Shown here: positions 9,795-17,326 of the stretch, piece by piece
Position numbering within the stretch: the stretch's first letter is position 1
How the letters are laid out: each line of letters begins with the position of its first letter
From: CAVWCQ01 sp963753545
GTDB lineage: Bacteria; Chloroflexota; Anaerolineae; Aggregatilineales; Aggregatilineaceae
Direction: 5' to 3'
Assembly (NCBI GenBank): GCA_963753545.1
Contig: CAVWCQ010000002.1
Location: forward strand, 275,823 to 339,822
Length of the DNA stretch: 64,000 nt
Made by a program: the position numbers and the translations under genes
Notes under the pieces: generated by a model
What the model saw: only the letters and a program-made list of their open reading frames with translations
What the model was told of the DNA's origin: nothing
The model's database searches: none

Positions 9795-11096
9795 TTACTC
9801 GGCCCAGCCTGGATCGTTGGCGGCCTGTGCCATATCGGCCCGGCGCTGGTCAATGTTCTTCAAGACATCGATAGGTTGGATGTCACCGATGAACATTGCC
9901 GACAAATCCTGACCGATGTCCATCCACTGGGGATTGAGATAGTTAACGGCGGTCTGATAGACAGTTCCACGCTTATCGGCATAGGCATCAAAAAAGGCCT
10001 TTTCTTCGTCACTGTATTTGGGTGTTACCCCGGCGAAGTTGATCGAGGCGAATTCCGGCGTGTTGTCCAGGTTGTATTGCAGGTTTTCGGGGCGCGCCAG
10101 GAAGGCGAAGTATTCTTTGGCTTCATCAATATGCTTGGAACCGGAGTAAATGAACTTGCTCGGCCCGGCGGGATTCACATTGAGAATCTGGTTGTCGGCC
10201 AGCGGCATCACAAAAAAGCCAAAGGTTGAGGCAGGTACGCCATAGTCTGACTCGACGAGGTTGACGAAGGCCGTTTGCCGCACGGTCATCGCATACTCGC
10301 CGTTCGCCATGAATTCCGGCCCATCGGCATAGGCATCGGTCAGGGCGAATTCCCCGAAGAAGCCCAGATCGTACATTTCCTTGAGCTGTGTCAAGGCGGT
10401 AAGCATGGTTGGATCGTCAGCAAATTTCACTGTATTGGCGTTCAAGTTGTCGGCCAGTCCGGGGGTAACTTCTTCGTAACGCGGGCCGAGTTCGGGGAAC
10501 CACAGCACGTGGTGCCAGCCGTCCGAAATGGGTTCGTAGATGGGGGCAATGCCCGAATCCTTGATGGCCTGGCAGACGGCTTTGAATTCTTCGTAGGTTG
10601 TAGGAACGCTCAGACCCAGGTCGGCAAAAATGGTTTTGTTATAGACAATGACCCATGACGCCGATGTATCCCACAACGTCAGGCCCCAGACCTTACCGTC
10701 TACAGTGACCTGTTCCGTCACGAGCGGATCCTGCCGGGCTACCCATTCTTCATCCGAAAGATCCACGGCGTTTTGGGTGATGTTATAGTTAACAACGAGA
10801 TCGGTTTTACCGCTTTGACCGCCGAAAATGTCCGGACCCTCGCCGGTGTTGAGCTTGGTTTGCAGGACATTAAAATACTGATCGGATGGAATAATCTGGT
10901 AATCGATGTGAATGCCGGTTTCATCCTCGAACTTAGCCGCCAGATCAAGCTCGCCTTGTCTGATCCAGTCCTGGCTGGCTAAGTAAGTAAGCGTGACATC
11001 CCGTCTGGCATAGGCATTGGAGCCAGAATTAAAAGCAGGGCTGACAACGCTCACGATGGCAAACAGGGCAACGAGAACAAGAGCTATCTTTTTCAT
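9795..11096 (-). CDS. Extracellular solute-binding protein, sugar ABC importer (family 1)
   Basis: Secreted receptor of the CUT1 importer, about 433 residues. The signal peptide MKKIALVLVALFAIVSVV is followed by a probable signal peptidase I site at NAYA/RRDV; no lipobox cysteine is present. Family features include the early LAAKFEDETGIHIDYQIIP block, GEGPDIFGGQSG and the later GEYAMTVRQTAF segment. The ATG at 11096 is chosen because AAGGAG lies seven bases upstream; a further in-frame extension to 11123 lacks one. It is the first structural gene after the LacI regulator. Ligand specificity is inferred from neighbours only: oligosaccharides carrying alpha-xylose and/or alpha-fucose. Confidence 0.92.
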   Translation of the reverse strand: MKKIALVLVALFAIVSVVSPAFNSGSNAYARRDVTLTYLASQDWIRQGELDLAAKFEDETGIHIDYQIIPSDQYFNVLQTKLNTGEGPDIFGGQSGKTDLVVNYNITQNAVDLSDEEWVARQDPLVTEQVTVDGKVWGLTLWDTSASWVIVYNKTIFADLGLSVPTTYEEFKAVCQAIKDSGIAPIYEPISDGWHHVLWFPELGPRYEEVTPGLADNLNANTVKFADDPTMLTALTQLKEMYDLGFFGEFALTDAYADGPEFMANGEYAMTVRQTAFVNLVESDYGVPASTFGFFVMPLADNQILNVNPAGPSKFIYSGSKHIDEAKEYFAFLARPENLQYNLDNTPEFASINFAGVTPKYSDEEKAFFDAYADKRGTVYQTAVNYLNPQWMDIGQDLSAMFIGDIQPIDVLKNIDQRRADMAQAANDPGWAE

Positions 11097-11163
11097 GGGA
11101 ACAAAACTCCTTTTAATAGACAAACGTAGCGAATAAGCGGTGTTTGGTTAGGTGGTTTGGCCG

Positions 11164-12222
11164 TTATACCTCCTTCTGGGATGGTCCCGATGTCTCGCGG
11201 ACTGTCAGCCGTGGTGGAACAAGAATTTGTTGAACACCAGGAGTACCTTCATCAAGTTGGCGGATCAGCATTTGGGCTGCCTGATGGCCAACCTGTTGAA
11301 GAGGGAAATCAACCGAACTGAGCGCCGGATGCAGTAAGTTGGCAATTTTGCCGGGCGCAATCCCAACGATGGAGAAATCTTCTGGCACGGATCGTCCTCG
11401 CTCTTGCAGCGCGCGAAACAGCCCGACGGCGGTCGCGCTGTAGGCCATGACCATCGCTGTCAGGTCCGGGGCGGTGTCCAGCAAGTCACACGCAGCTTCA
11501 TATGCAAATTGAACGCGAAAATCAACATGGCGCTCATAGACGGGCAGATCATACTGCTGCACAACCCGTTCGTAGCCTACCTGTATCCAATGAGCCGAGG
11601 AAAGTTCATGTTCGTGGATACTTGCCGGGAAACCCATAAAACCGATCTGCCGGTGACCGAGCGCGATCAGGTGTTCAAAGGCCTGCTCTACTGCCCCTTC
11701 CAGATCCAGGTCAATGTAGCTCAGGTCTTTGTTGTCGGCGCAGCGTCCGATCATCACAAAAGGATAGTTGTATCCTCGTAAGAGTTGAACTCGCCAATCT
11801 TCCAGCGTGGTTTCCATCAGAATCATGCCCCGGATTTGCCCGGTACGATAGACGTCGAGCAGTTCCTGAATGGACAAGTCGCGAGTCAACAGATTGAGGC
11901 CAAAGGCTTCCTCTCCGGCAGCGGTCGAAGCACCCAGGATAAAGTCCAATTCGATGTCGGTTACTTCCAGCCGGGTCTGCGATTGCAGCGGGTAGTGCAG
12001 CGAAATGGTATTCGTTTTACTCTGTTGAACAGTCTGCACATAAGGTGTATAGCCCAGTTCGTTGATCACCCGCTGGACACGGGCGCGCGTTTTTTTGGCA
12101 ACATCAGGCTTATTATTGAGGACACGCGAGACTGTGGAGATGGAAACCCCGGCGGCTTTAGCAACGTCCACGATGTTGATTTCGCCCTGTTCTTCAAAAT
12201 CCGGCTCAAAGGGTGGCATCAT
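11164..12222 (-). CDS. LacI-family transcriptional regulator (LacI-1)
   Basis: LacI/GalR-type repressor, 352 residues. The helix-turn-helix lies near 16-40 (INIVDVAKAAGVSISTVSRVLNN), followed by the hinge helix and a periplasmic-binding-like effector domain with the conserved GLFRALQERGRSVPEDFSIVGI block. It is the first gene of the minus-strand operon, 67 bases upstream of the binding protein, so it is probably autoregulated through the palindrome directly upstream. The inducer is unknown; a xylose- or fucose-containing oligosaccharide or derivative is likely from context. Confidence 0.93.
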   Translation of the reverse strand: MMPPFEPDFEEQGEINIVDVAKAAGVSISTVSRVLNNKPDVAKKTRARVQRVINELGYTPYVQTVQQSKTNTISLHYPLQSQTRLEVTDIELDFILGASTAAGEEAFGLNLLTRDLSIQELLDVYRTGQIRGMILMETTLEDWRVQLLRGYNYPFVMIGRCADNKDLSYIDLDLEGAVEQAFEHLIALGHRQIGFMGFPASIHEHELSSAHWIQVGYERVVQQYDLPVYERHVDFRVQFAYEAACDLLDTAPDLTAMVMAYSATAVGLFRALQERGRSVPEDFSIVGIAPGKIANLLHPALSSVDFPLQQVGHQAAQMLIRQLDEGTPGVQQILVPPRLTVRETSGPSQKEV

Positions 12223-12260
12223 GAAACATCTTCCAGATGATTGGTAGATTATCGGTATTT

Positions 12261-12308
12261 TTTCGGTACTCTACCGAAATAGTACCATCAAAAGCAGTTA
12301 TTTGTCAA
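12261..12308 (-). promoter_or_regulatory. Promoter and LacI-type operator of the first operon
   Basis: On the minus strand TTGACA (12303-12308) and TACTAT (12279-12284) are 18 bases apart. Immediately downstream lies the palindrome TTTCGGTA-CTC-TACCGAAA at 12261-12279, with perfect eight-base arms. A repressor bound there would overlap the -10 box and start site. A second, overlapping inverted repeat GGTACT...AGTACC spans 12265-12286. LacI-1 is the obvious candidate to bind here. Confidence 0.75.
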
Positions 12309-12756
12309 CGACTGTGTGAAGAGTTTGTGTCTAGCGTTGGAGCATACCCTTGTGGAGGGCAAAATCACATCCGAAAGCGATTATTCGGTCAAGGCGTAGC
12401 CATACGGTATAAAAATCAATCTCAAGGAAAACCTCGCGGAGTGCTGTTAATCCACTAACGAAATACAACACGTGTATACGATATCGGGGAAGAAAGACCG
12501 CTCACCGGACAGACTTTTTGTATTGAGTATATTTAGTGCTTAGACGGAGCTTCGACCGAGTACGTGTATGCGCCTTATAGTCTTTGTCCCGTGCCCCAAT
12601 ACTGCCCAGTTCTTTACCAGCAGAAGAGCCAAAGCAGCATAAACGACATTGCTTCCAAGGGGCTGGTCATCTTCCCTTACTCCGGGTCTTTTTTTTCCTC
12701 GATCTTTTCCTCAGATTTTTTTCACTATTGGTGGATCACTTTCACTTTATCAAGAA
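12309..12756. other. Non-coding stretch
   Basis: No gene is supported here. The stretch is AT-richer than its surroundings and contains T-rich tracts near 12688-12725. Near 12503-12531 there is a weak terminator-like sequence (CTCACCGGA followed by TTTTT) resembling the strong terminator at 48546-48570. At its right end composition changes abruptly to GC-rich coding sequence. Confidence 0.5.
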
Positions 12757-13820
12757 CACGACAACCCGCCAGACCTCATCCGGCTGCCGACGATGGTCTC
12801 GTTCGCCAAGCAGGGGCTGCTGATGAACCTTGACGACTACGCCACTGCTTTCGGCTGGGACGAGTGGCCGGTGCCGCAGCTCAACCAGAACCGCGTTGAC
12901 GGCCGACGGCATCCGCGGCTCCGGCACGCTCTATGCCATGGGTCTCAACTACAGCCTGACCGGCATCTTCTACAACAAGAAACTGGCGGCCCAGATCGGC
13001 ATGACCGAGCCGCCCAAGACGGTTGCCGAGTTCGAGGATCTGCTCGCCAAGGCCAAGGAAGCCGGGCTCCAGCCGATCATGGAGTGGGGCAGCGCCAAGA
13101 GCGGCATGGGGCTTGCGTTCCCGCTCCAGAACCTGATGGCCGCCTATGGCCCGGTCGAGCCGATCAACGACTGGATCTTCCAGAAGCCGGCGCGACGATC
13201 GATACGCCGTCGAACCTGACTGCTGCCCAGCACCTGGAGCAGTGGATCAAGAATGGCTACTTCCCGCCCGACATCAACGCCATCGAGTACACGGATGCTG
13301 CCGCCCGCTTCGGCAAGGGCGAGGGGGTCTTCACCTTCAACGGTGACTGGCAGAACGCCGGGTACGACACGGACATGCCCGGCAATGTTGGGTTCTTCCT
13401 GATGCCGCCCGCTGAGGCCGGCGGATGGCCATGCTGCCATGTCCGCTCCGCTGACCTTCGGCATCGCCGCCAAGGCCAAGAACGCGGATTGCGCTGCGTT
13501 CTTCCTCAACTGGGTCGCCACGAACGACGACGGCTCGCGCAGATCAACGTCGCTGTCGGCGGCTCCAACCCCGGCGGGCCGGCGGATGCCACGATGCCTT
13601 CCGTTGCTGCGGGCTCGGTCACGAACGAGACGCTCGCTGCCGGACCGGTGGTGGGTGCAGGCCGGCACGTCGATGGACTTCATCGCCAACGCGACGAGCT
13701 CGATCTTCGCCCAGGGCTGGACGCCTGAACTCCAGAAGATGGTCGGCGGCACAGCAGGACGCTGCCGGTCTCCTCAAAGCCGTTCAGGCAGAATACGAGC
13801 GAGAACTCGCTCAACAGTAG
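12757..13820 (+). pseudogene. Sugar ABC transporter solute-binding protein, N-truncated with about six frameshifts
   Basis: Remnant of a family 1 sugar-binding protein. Homology begins abruptly at NPPDLIRLPTMVSFAKQG without a signal peptide or the first roughly 70 residues. It continues by switching frame near 12893 (ALTADGIRGSGTLYAMGLNY), 13187 (GATIDTPSNLTAAQHLEQW), 13430 (MSAPLTFGIAAKAKNADCA), 13532 (AQINVAVGGSNPGGPADATM), 13650 (QAGTSMDFIANATSSIFAQG) and 13748 (QQDAAGLLKAVQAEYEREL, then TAG). The pieces are collinear and together form one protein. Base composition is visibly more GC-rich than the flanks. It precedes two permease genes of the same composition, so the three were one importer operon. 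It is either a decayed acquired operon or a poorly sequenced or mis-joined segment. Confidence 0.85.
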
Positions 13821-13909
13821 TGGTGAGGGCCGCAGGGTGATGCCTGCGCCTGCCAGATCGACGGTGACATGATGATGACAGTCAGATAATCGTCCTGCGG
13901 CTCTCCGCA

Positions 13910-13952
13910 GTCTCCCGGCGGACCTCCCTCAGCAAATGGTCCGCCGGGAGAC
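13910..13952. repeat. Inverted repeat spanning the permease start codon
   Basis: GTCTCCCGGCGGACC (13910-13924) and GGTCCGCCGGGAGAC (13938-13952) are perfect 15-base complements around a 13-base loop. The ATG of the downstream permease (13936) lies at the edge of this structure, so an RNA hairpin would hide the start codon. It could alternatively be the end-of-gene hairpin of the binding-protein gene, as seen in other operons here. Confidence 0.6.
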
Positions 13953-14808
13953 CATTGTTGGCTGGCTGTTCGTCCTGCCCGCGCTGCTCATGTACGCGGT
14001 CTTCGTGCTCGTGCCTTTCCTGTTGACCATCCTGTACTCGTTCTATCGCTGGAACGGTATCGGTCCGATGACCTGGGTCGGGTTGAAGAACTACGTGACT
14101 GTCTTCCAGGTTCCCAATCTGATCGGGACGATCTTCAACGCATTCTGGCTGGTCGTGTGGTTCAGCTTCATTCCGGTGGCGCTCGGGCTCGTTGTCGCGA
14201 GCGTGATCCACCGCGTGGCAACCGGGCGGTTCGGAGCGATCGCCCGGACCGTTCTGTTCCTGCCCCAGGTCATACCGCTCGTCGCTGCCGGCATCATCTG
14301 GGGCTGGCTGCTGGCTCTTCCGGGCTTGGTCAACCAGATCCTCAAGGCCGTCGGGCTCGGCGCGATTACCCGTGCCTGGCTCGGCGACTTCGACTGGGCG
14401 CTCCCGGCCGTCGGCATCATCGGAATCTGGGTACTGCTGGGCTTCTGTACCGTCCTGCTGTTGACCGGCATGACGAAGATCGACCCGGCCCTCTATGAGT
14501 CTGCGAGGATCGACGGCGCCAGCTGGTTCACGGAGTTCGTCGCGATCACCGTCCCGCTTCTCAGACACGAGATCGGCGTGTGCCTGACCGTCACGGTGAT
14601 CGCCGCGCTCGCCGCATTTGATATCGTCTACGTCTCGACGGCCGGCGGACCCGGCAACTCGACGGCGGTCCCCGGAATCCAGATCTACATCCTTGCGTTC
14701 ACCGAGCAGCGGATTGGCCTGGCGTCTGCTCTGGCCGTCATGCTCATGGTCCTGGTCCTCGTCGTCATCCTCCCGATCCAGCGCCTGAGCCGGGAGACCA
14801 CGCAATGA
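13936..14808 (+). CDS. Sugar ABC transporter permease (MalF type), GC-rich island
   Basis: Intact 290-residue CUT1 permease with six membrane segments. The N-terminus reads VGWLFVLPALLMYAVFVLVPF and the EAA loop LYESARIDGASWFTEFVAITVPLL. The segment FDIVYVSTAGGPGNSTAV is typical of MalF-like subunits. The ATG at 13936 lies within an inverted repeat and has no strong ribosome site, and the frame is open upstream to about 13879, so the start is uncertain. It overlaps the next permease by four bases (ATGA). Codon use is G/C-ending, unlike the rest of the window. Confidence 0.88.
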   Translation: MVRRETIVGWLFVLPALLMYAVFVLVPFLLTILYSFYRWNGIGPMTWVGLKNYVTVFQVPNLIGTIFNAFWLVVWFSFIPVALGLVVASVIHRVATGRFGAIARTVLFLPQVIPLVAAGIIWGWLLALPGLVNQILKAVGLGAITRAWLGDFDWALPAVGIIGIWVLLGFCTVLLLTGMTKIDPALYESARIDGASWFTEFVAITVPLLRHEIGVCLTVTVIAALAAFDIVYVSTAGGPGNSTAVPGIQIYILAFTEQRIGLASALAVMLMVLVLVVILPIQRLSRETTQ

Positions 14809-15630
14809 AGATTGGACGCGGCGAACTCTTGGCAGGACGGGCACTCCTCCTGGCGCTGATGGCGATCACGATCCTGCCCTTCATCAGCATCTTCATGACC
14901 GCGCTGCATCCGTCGGGGACTGTGCCCAGCGGGCTCGAATGGCCCGCGGACCCGCAGTGGGGCAACTTCGTGGAAGCGTTCAACGTGGCGAACATGCCCG
15001 CGCTCCTCGCCTCGAGCACGTTCATCGTGCTTGCCGTGGTGCCGGTAGCTCTGGTCATCTCGACGATGGCCGGGTTCGCCATCGGTCATCCTGCGGATCC
15101 CCGGCTCGCGCGTGCTCCTGTTCCTGTTCGTGTTCGGGCTGACGCTCCCGTTCACGGGGATCATCGTCCCTCTCTACTACCTGGAGCGGGCGATGGGGAT
15201 CTACAACACCCGGCTCGCGATCGTGCTGCCGCTGATCGCCTTGTACATGCCCTTTGCCGTCTTCTGGATGCGCGCCCACTTCGTCAACATGCCAACCGAG
15301 ATCTCGGAGGCGGCCCGTGTCGATGGCGCGACCACCTGGGACCTGTTCTGGCGCATCCACGTCCCGCTCGCGCGGGCGCCGATCGCGTCGCTCGGGATCC
15401 TCATGTCCATCTGGACGTGGAACCAGTTTCTCCTTGCGCTGGTGCTCGTCGAGGACCCGACGCAGCGAACGATGGCCGGTGCGCTGGGAGCGTTCCAGGG
15501 CCACTACGCGACCGATGTCCCCCTGCTGTGCGCCGGCACGATCCTGATCCTGCTACCCACCCTCGTCGTCTTCGTGCTGTTCCAGCGCCAGATCATCACG
15601 GCGCTGCTCCAAGGCTCGGTCAAGGGATAA
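14805..15630 (+). CDS. Sugar ABC transporter permease (MalG type), frameshifted, GC-rich island
   Basis: Second permease of the same importer. The first frame runs from the ATG at 14805 through LLALMAITILPFISIFMTAL to TMAGFAIGH. Near 15095 the reading shifts to another frame that continues with LLFLFVFGLTLPFTGIIVPL, the EAA loop ISEAARVDGATTWDLFWRIHVPL and the usual C-terminal tail ALLQGSVKG, ending at 15630. A single indel explains the break. Rejoined length (about 275 residues) and topology fit the MalG family. No ATPase or hydrolase gene accompanies it. Confidence 0.86.
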
Positions 15631-15654
15631 ACAGCGGTGTACCGAGTGCATCGA

Positions 15655-15870
15655 TCAAGCTTGCGGTCGGTTGGCCGCATCTCCAGTCGAGAGATCCCAT
15701 AGGATTACAACAAGGGTAAAGTCACTCGACAGCGCGTAGCGACCGTCAGGGCTGAGGGCAACGCGGTTCACGCCTGTTTTGTGACCATTTAATGTGTGCA
15801 GGGGAAACCCGGTCGCAACATCCCACAAAGGCAGAATCGGAGCGTTGGGCAGCAGGCCGCGAGTACCATA
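15655..15870 (-). pseudogene. WD40-repeat protein remnant
   Basis: Between in-frame stops on the minus strand lies a segment of about 70 codons without a start. It reads LWDVATGFPLHTLNGHKTGV followed by NRVALSPDGRYALSS and ILWDLSTGDA. This is the blade pattern of WD40 beta-propellers: W-D, G-H dipeptide, SPDG, closing W-D. One full repeat and parts of two neighbours remain, and the expected aspartate-containing turn after ALSS is altered. No other blades are found on either side. It is a fragment of a once larger gene abutting the GC-rich island. Confidence 0.75.
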
Positions 15871-16163
15871 TTAAACGCTACATCCCCAGCCTGGACGGAA
15901 CCCGCATCACGCTCTCCCCTGTGCGGCGCGACACCCTGTGCACTCAGATTTGTGAAGATTATGCCAGCCCCCTGGAGCACGATGTCCCGCTTTACCGTGC
16001 TCCGCTGGGTTGGCCCAATCCCGAGGGCTGGCTCACGACTACTCCGAGCTTCGAGGAATTTCCTTGTCAGACTGACCCTAACTCCTGAGCAGTCCGATGA
16101 ATAGCCGGGTCATACTTACTCTACGGCATGCCCAGAAGCCCCCAACATTAGCTACGCGGAGCG
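15871..16163. other. Stretch with an unidentified open frame
   Basis: A plus-strand frame is open from about 15792 to 16088 and ends CEDYASPLEHDVPLYRAPLG followed by about 30 residues. Its codons look plausible for coding, but I recognise no family, there is no ribosome site, and its 5' half overlaps the WD40 remnant antisense. It may be another gene fragment in this decayed area. Confidence 0.3.
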
Positions 16164-16613
16164 TCACTTACACACTATGCTTACGGTATCGACATAGGCA
16201 GTCGGGGTGCCGTCAGCATTGACAGTGATGTGGAAAAGATACTTTACGTAGGCATTGTTGCCCTGCCCTGGTCCGATGATGTTGGTGATGGCGAGGAACG
16301 TATATTCATATGCGCCGGTGAGATCTTCGGTGAATCAATTCATGCCGTTGACTTGATAAGTGTCACCGGTGATCAGCCCCGTCGCTTTAACCCCCTGGAA
16401 GTTTAAGTGATAGCTGTTCGCCTTGTAAATCAGGTTGACCGTTCCGTAAAACTGTACCGTCTCACCAGCCCCGCCTCTCGCGCAAGGCACATCCGAGTAC
16501 CAGGCAATGTCCATTTTGAAAATGTCCGCTTGGGCAAGTGTTGGCAGAGCTGATGTAGTAGCCAGCAGCACAAGCACAACAGTGAAAACTAGAGGCCGAA
16601 TCTTAGTGTTCAT
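16164..16613 (-). CDS. Small secreted protein of unknown function, interrupted by an in-frame TGA
   Basis: The ATG at 16613 has a good ribosome site (AAAGGAG). It begins a protein with a classical signal peptide (IRPLVFTVVLVLLATTSALP, cleavage near TLAQA/DIF) and a beta-rich mature part containing a pair of cysteines at its ends. After 92 codons it meets TGA (16335-16337). The same frame then continues without interruption for about 56 more codons (FTEDLTGAYEYTFLAITNII ... VDTVSIVCK) to a second TGA at 16164-16166. The composition and pattern continue across the stop, so this is one protein of about 149 residues with a nonsense codon, possibly from TGG. No family was recognised. It stands alone between the decayed island and the GH36 gene. 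Confidence 0.65.
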
Positions 16614-16668
16614 GAATGTTTTCTCCTTTCATAGGTAAATAGGGCGATTTTAAAATTCACTGTGACCT

Positions 16669-16684
16669 GAAAACGGTCGTTTTC
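16669..16684. promoter_or_regulatory. Palindrome upstream of the small secreted protein gene
   Basis: GAAAACG-GT-CGTTTTC, a seven-base-arm inverted repeat, lies 55 bases upstream of the start codon. Spacing and symmetry suit a repressor or activator site. No regulator gene is adjacent, so the binding protein is unknown. Confidence 0.4.
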
Positions 16685-17326
16685 GAACCGAGGCGGAGGC
16701 TATAGCTACCGGGCGAATTTGGTTGGAGCGCTGCCAGCACTGCCATAGCACTTACTGGCATTCGAAGCTGGATTTACTCCAGGATCCTGTCATGTCGCGA
16801 TTGGCAACCCAACATTAATTGTCAGCGTAGCTGTGCGATCCTAACGGTCGTATGCCTGCTCATGTCCTTGCTTCCCCTCACGTTTTTATCGACACAATAT
16901 GAAAATACCTGTCTAGAGCATCTCGATGGCGCTAAGGGATTCCTAACTATAAGAGAACTGCACATACGAGAAGAATGGAGGAAGATACGCTGCTGTGTAG
17001 CTCCAGAAAACGGAAATCCACAACTTCATTCTATCACAGAATGGTTCGGGTCCAGTTTGCCTTCCAAAATACCGTTATTCCAATTTTTATTGTTTTTTGC
17101 AGGATTGGGGTGCTGCGAATTGAAAAGATGGATAATAGGAAAGGGATTTAATAGGGCAGCCCAGAGAAAAAAGAGGCGCGGGATGGATCATAACTTGAAA
17201 TGCTGATTCGTTTTCGTCCAATTACGCAGGCAGTGCGGGTTCGACGCTCCGAGACCCGCGAGCTGCTGTGTTTTTTCTCCGGAAAACGCGTCGGATGGCC
17301 AAAGTAGTCACCACAAGTACACCACA
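16685..17326. other. Non-coding stretch
   Basis: No gene is supported. A plus-strand open frame at 16862-17206 has no ribosome site, an unlikely composition and no family resemblance. The end of this stretch is the 3' flank of the GH36 gene; no clear terminator was found. Confidence 0.5.

Larger units (their letters stand above)
12757..15640. other. GC-rich island carrying one ABC importer
   Basis: From about 12757 to 15640 the sequence is strongly GC-rich with G/C-ending codons, unlike the flanks. Entry is abrupt, inside a binding-protein gene missing its 5' part; exit is directly after the last permease stop. No transposase, integrase or tRNA is seen at either edge. Possible explanations are horizontal acquisition followed by decay, or an assembly chimera. 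Confidence 0.65.

Noticed and set aside
13882..14844. Long minus-strand frame rich in Asp, Arg, His and Gln
   Set aside because: Antisense shadow of the GC-rich permease; composition typical of GC-rich antisense frames.
16862..17206. Plus-strand open frame of 114 codons
   Set aside because: No ribosome site, no family match, in an otherwise non-coding stretch.
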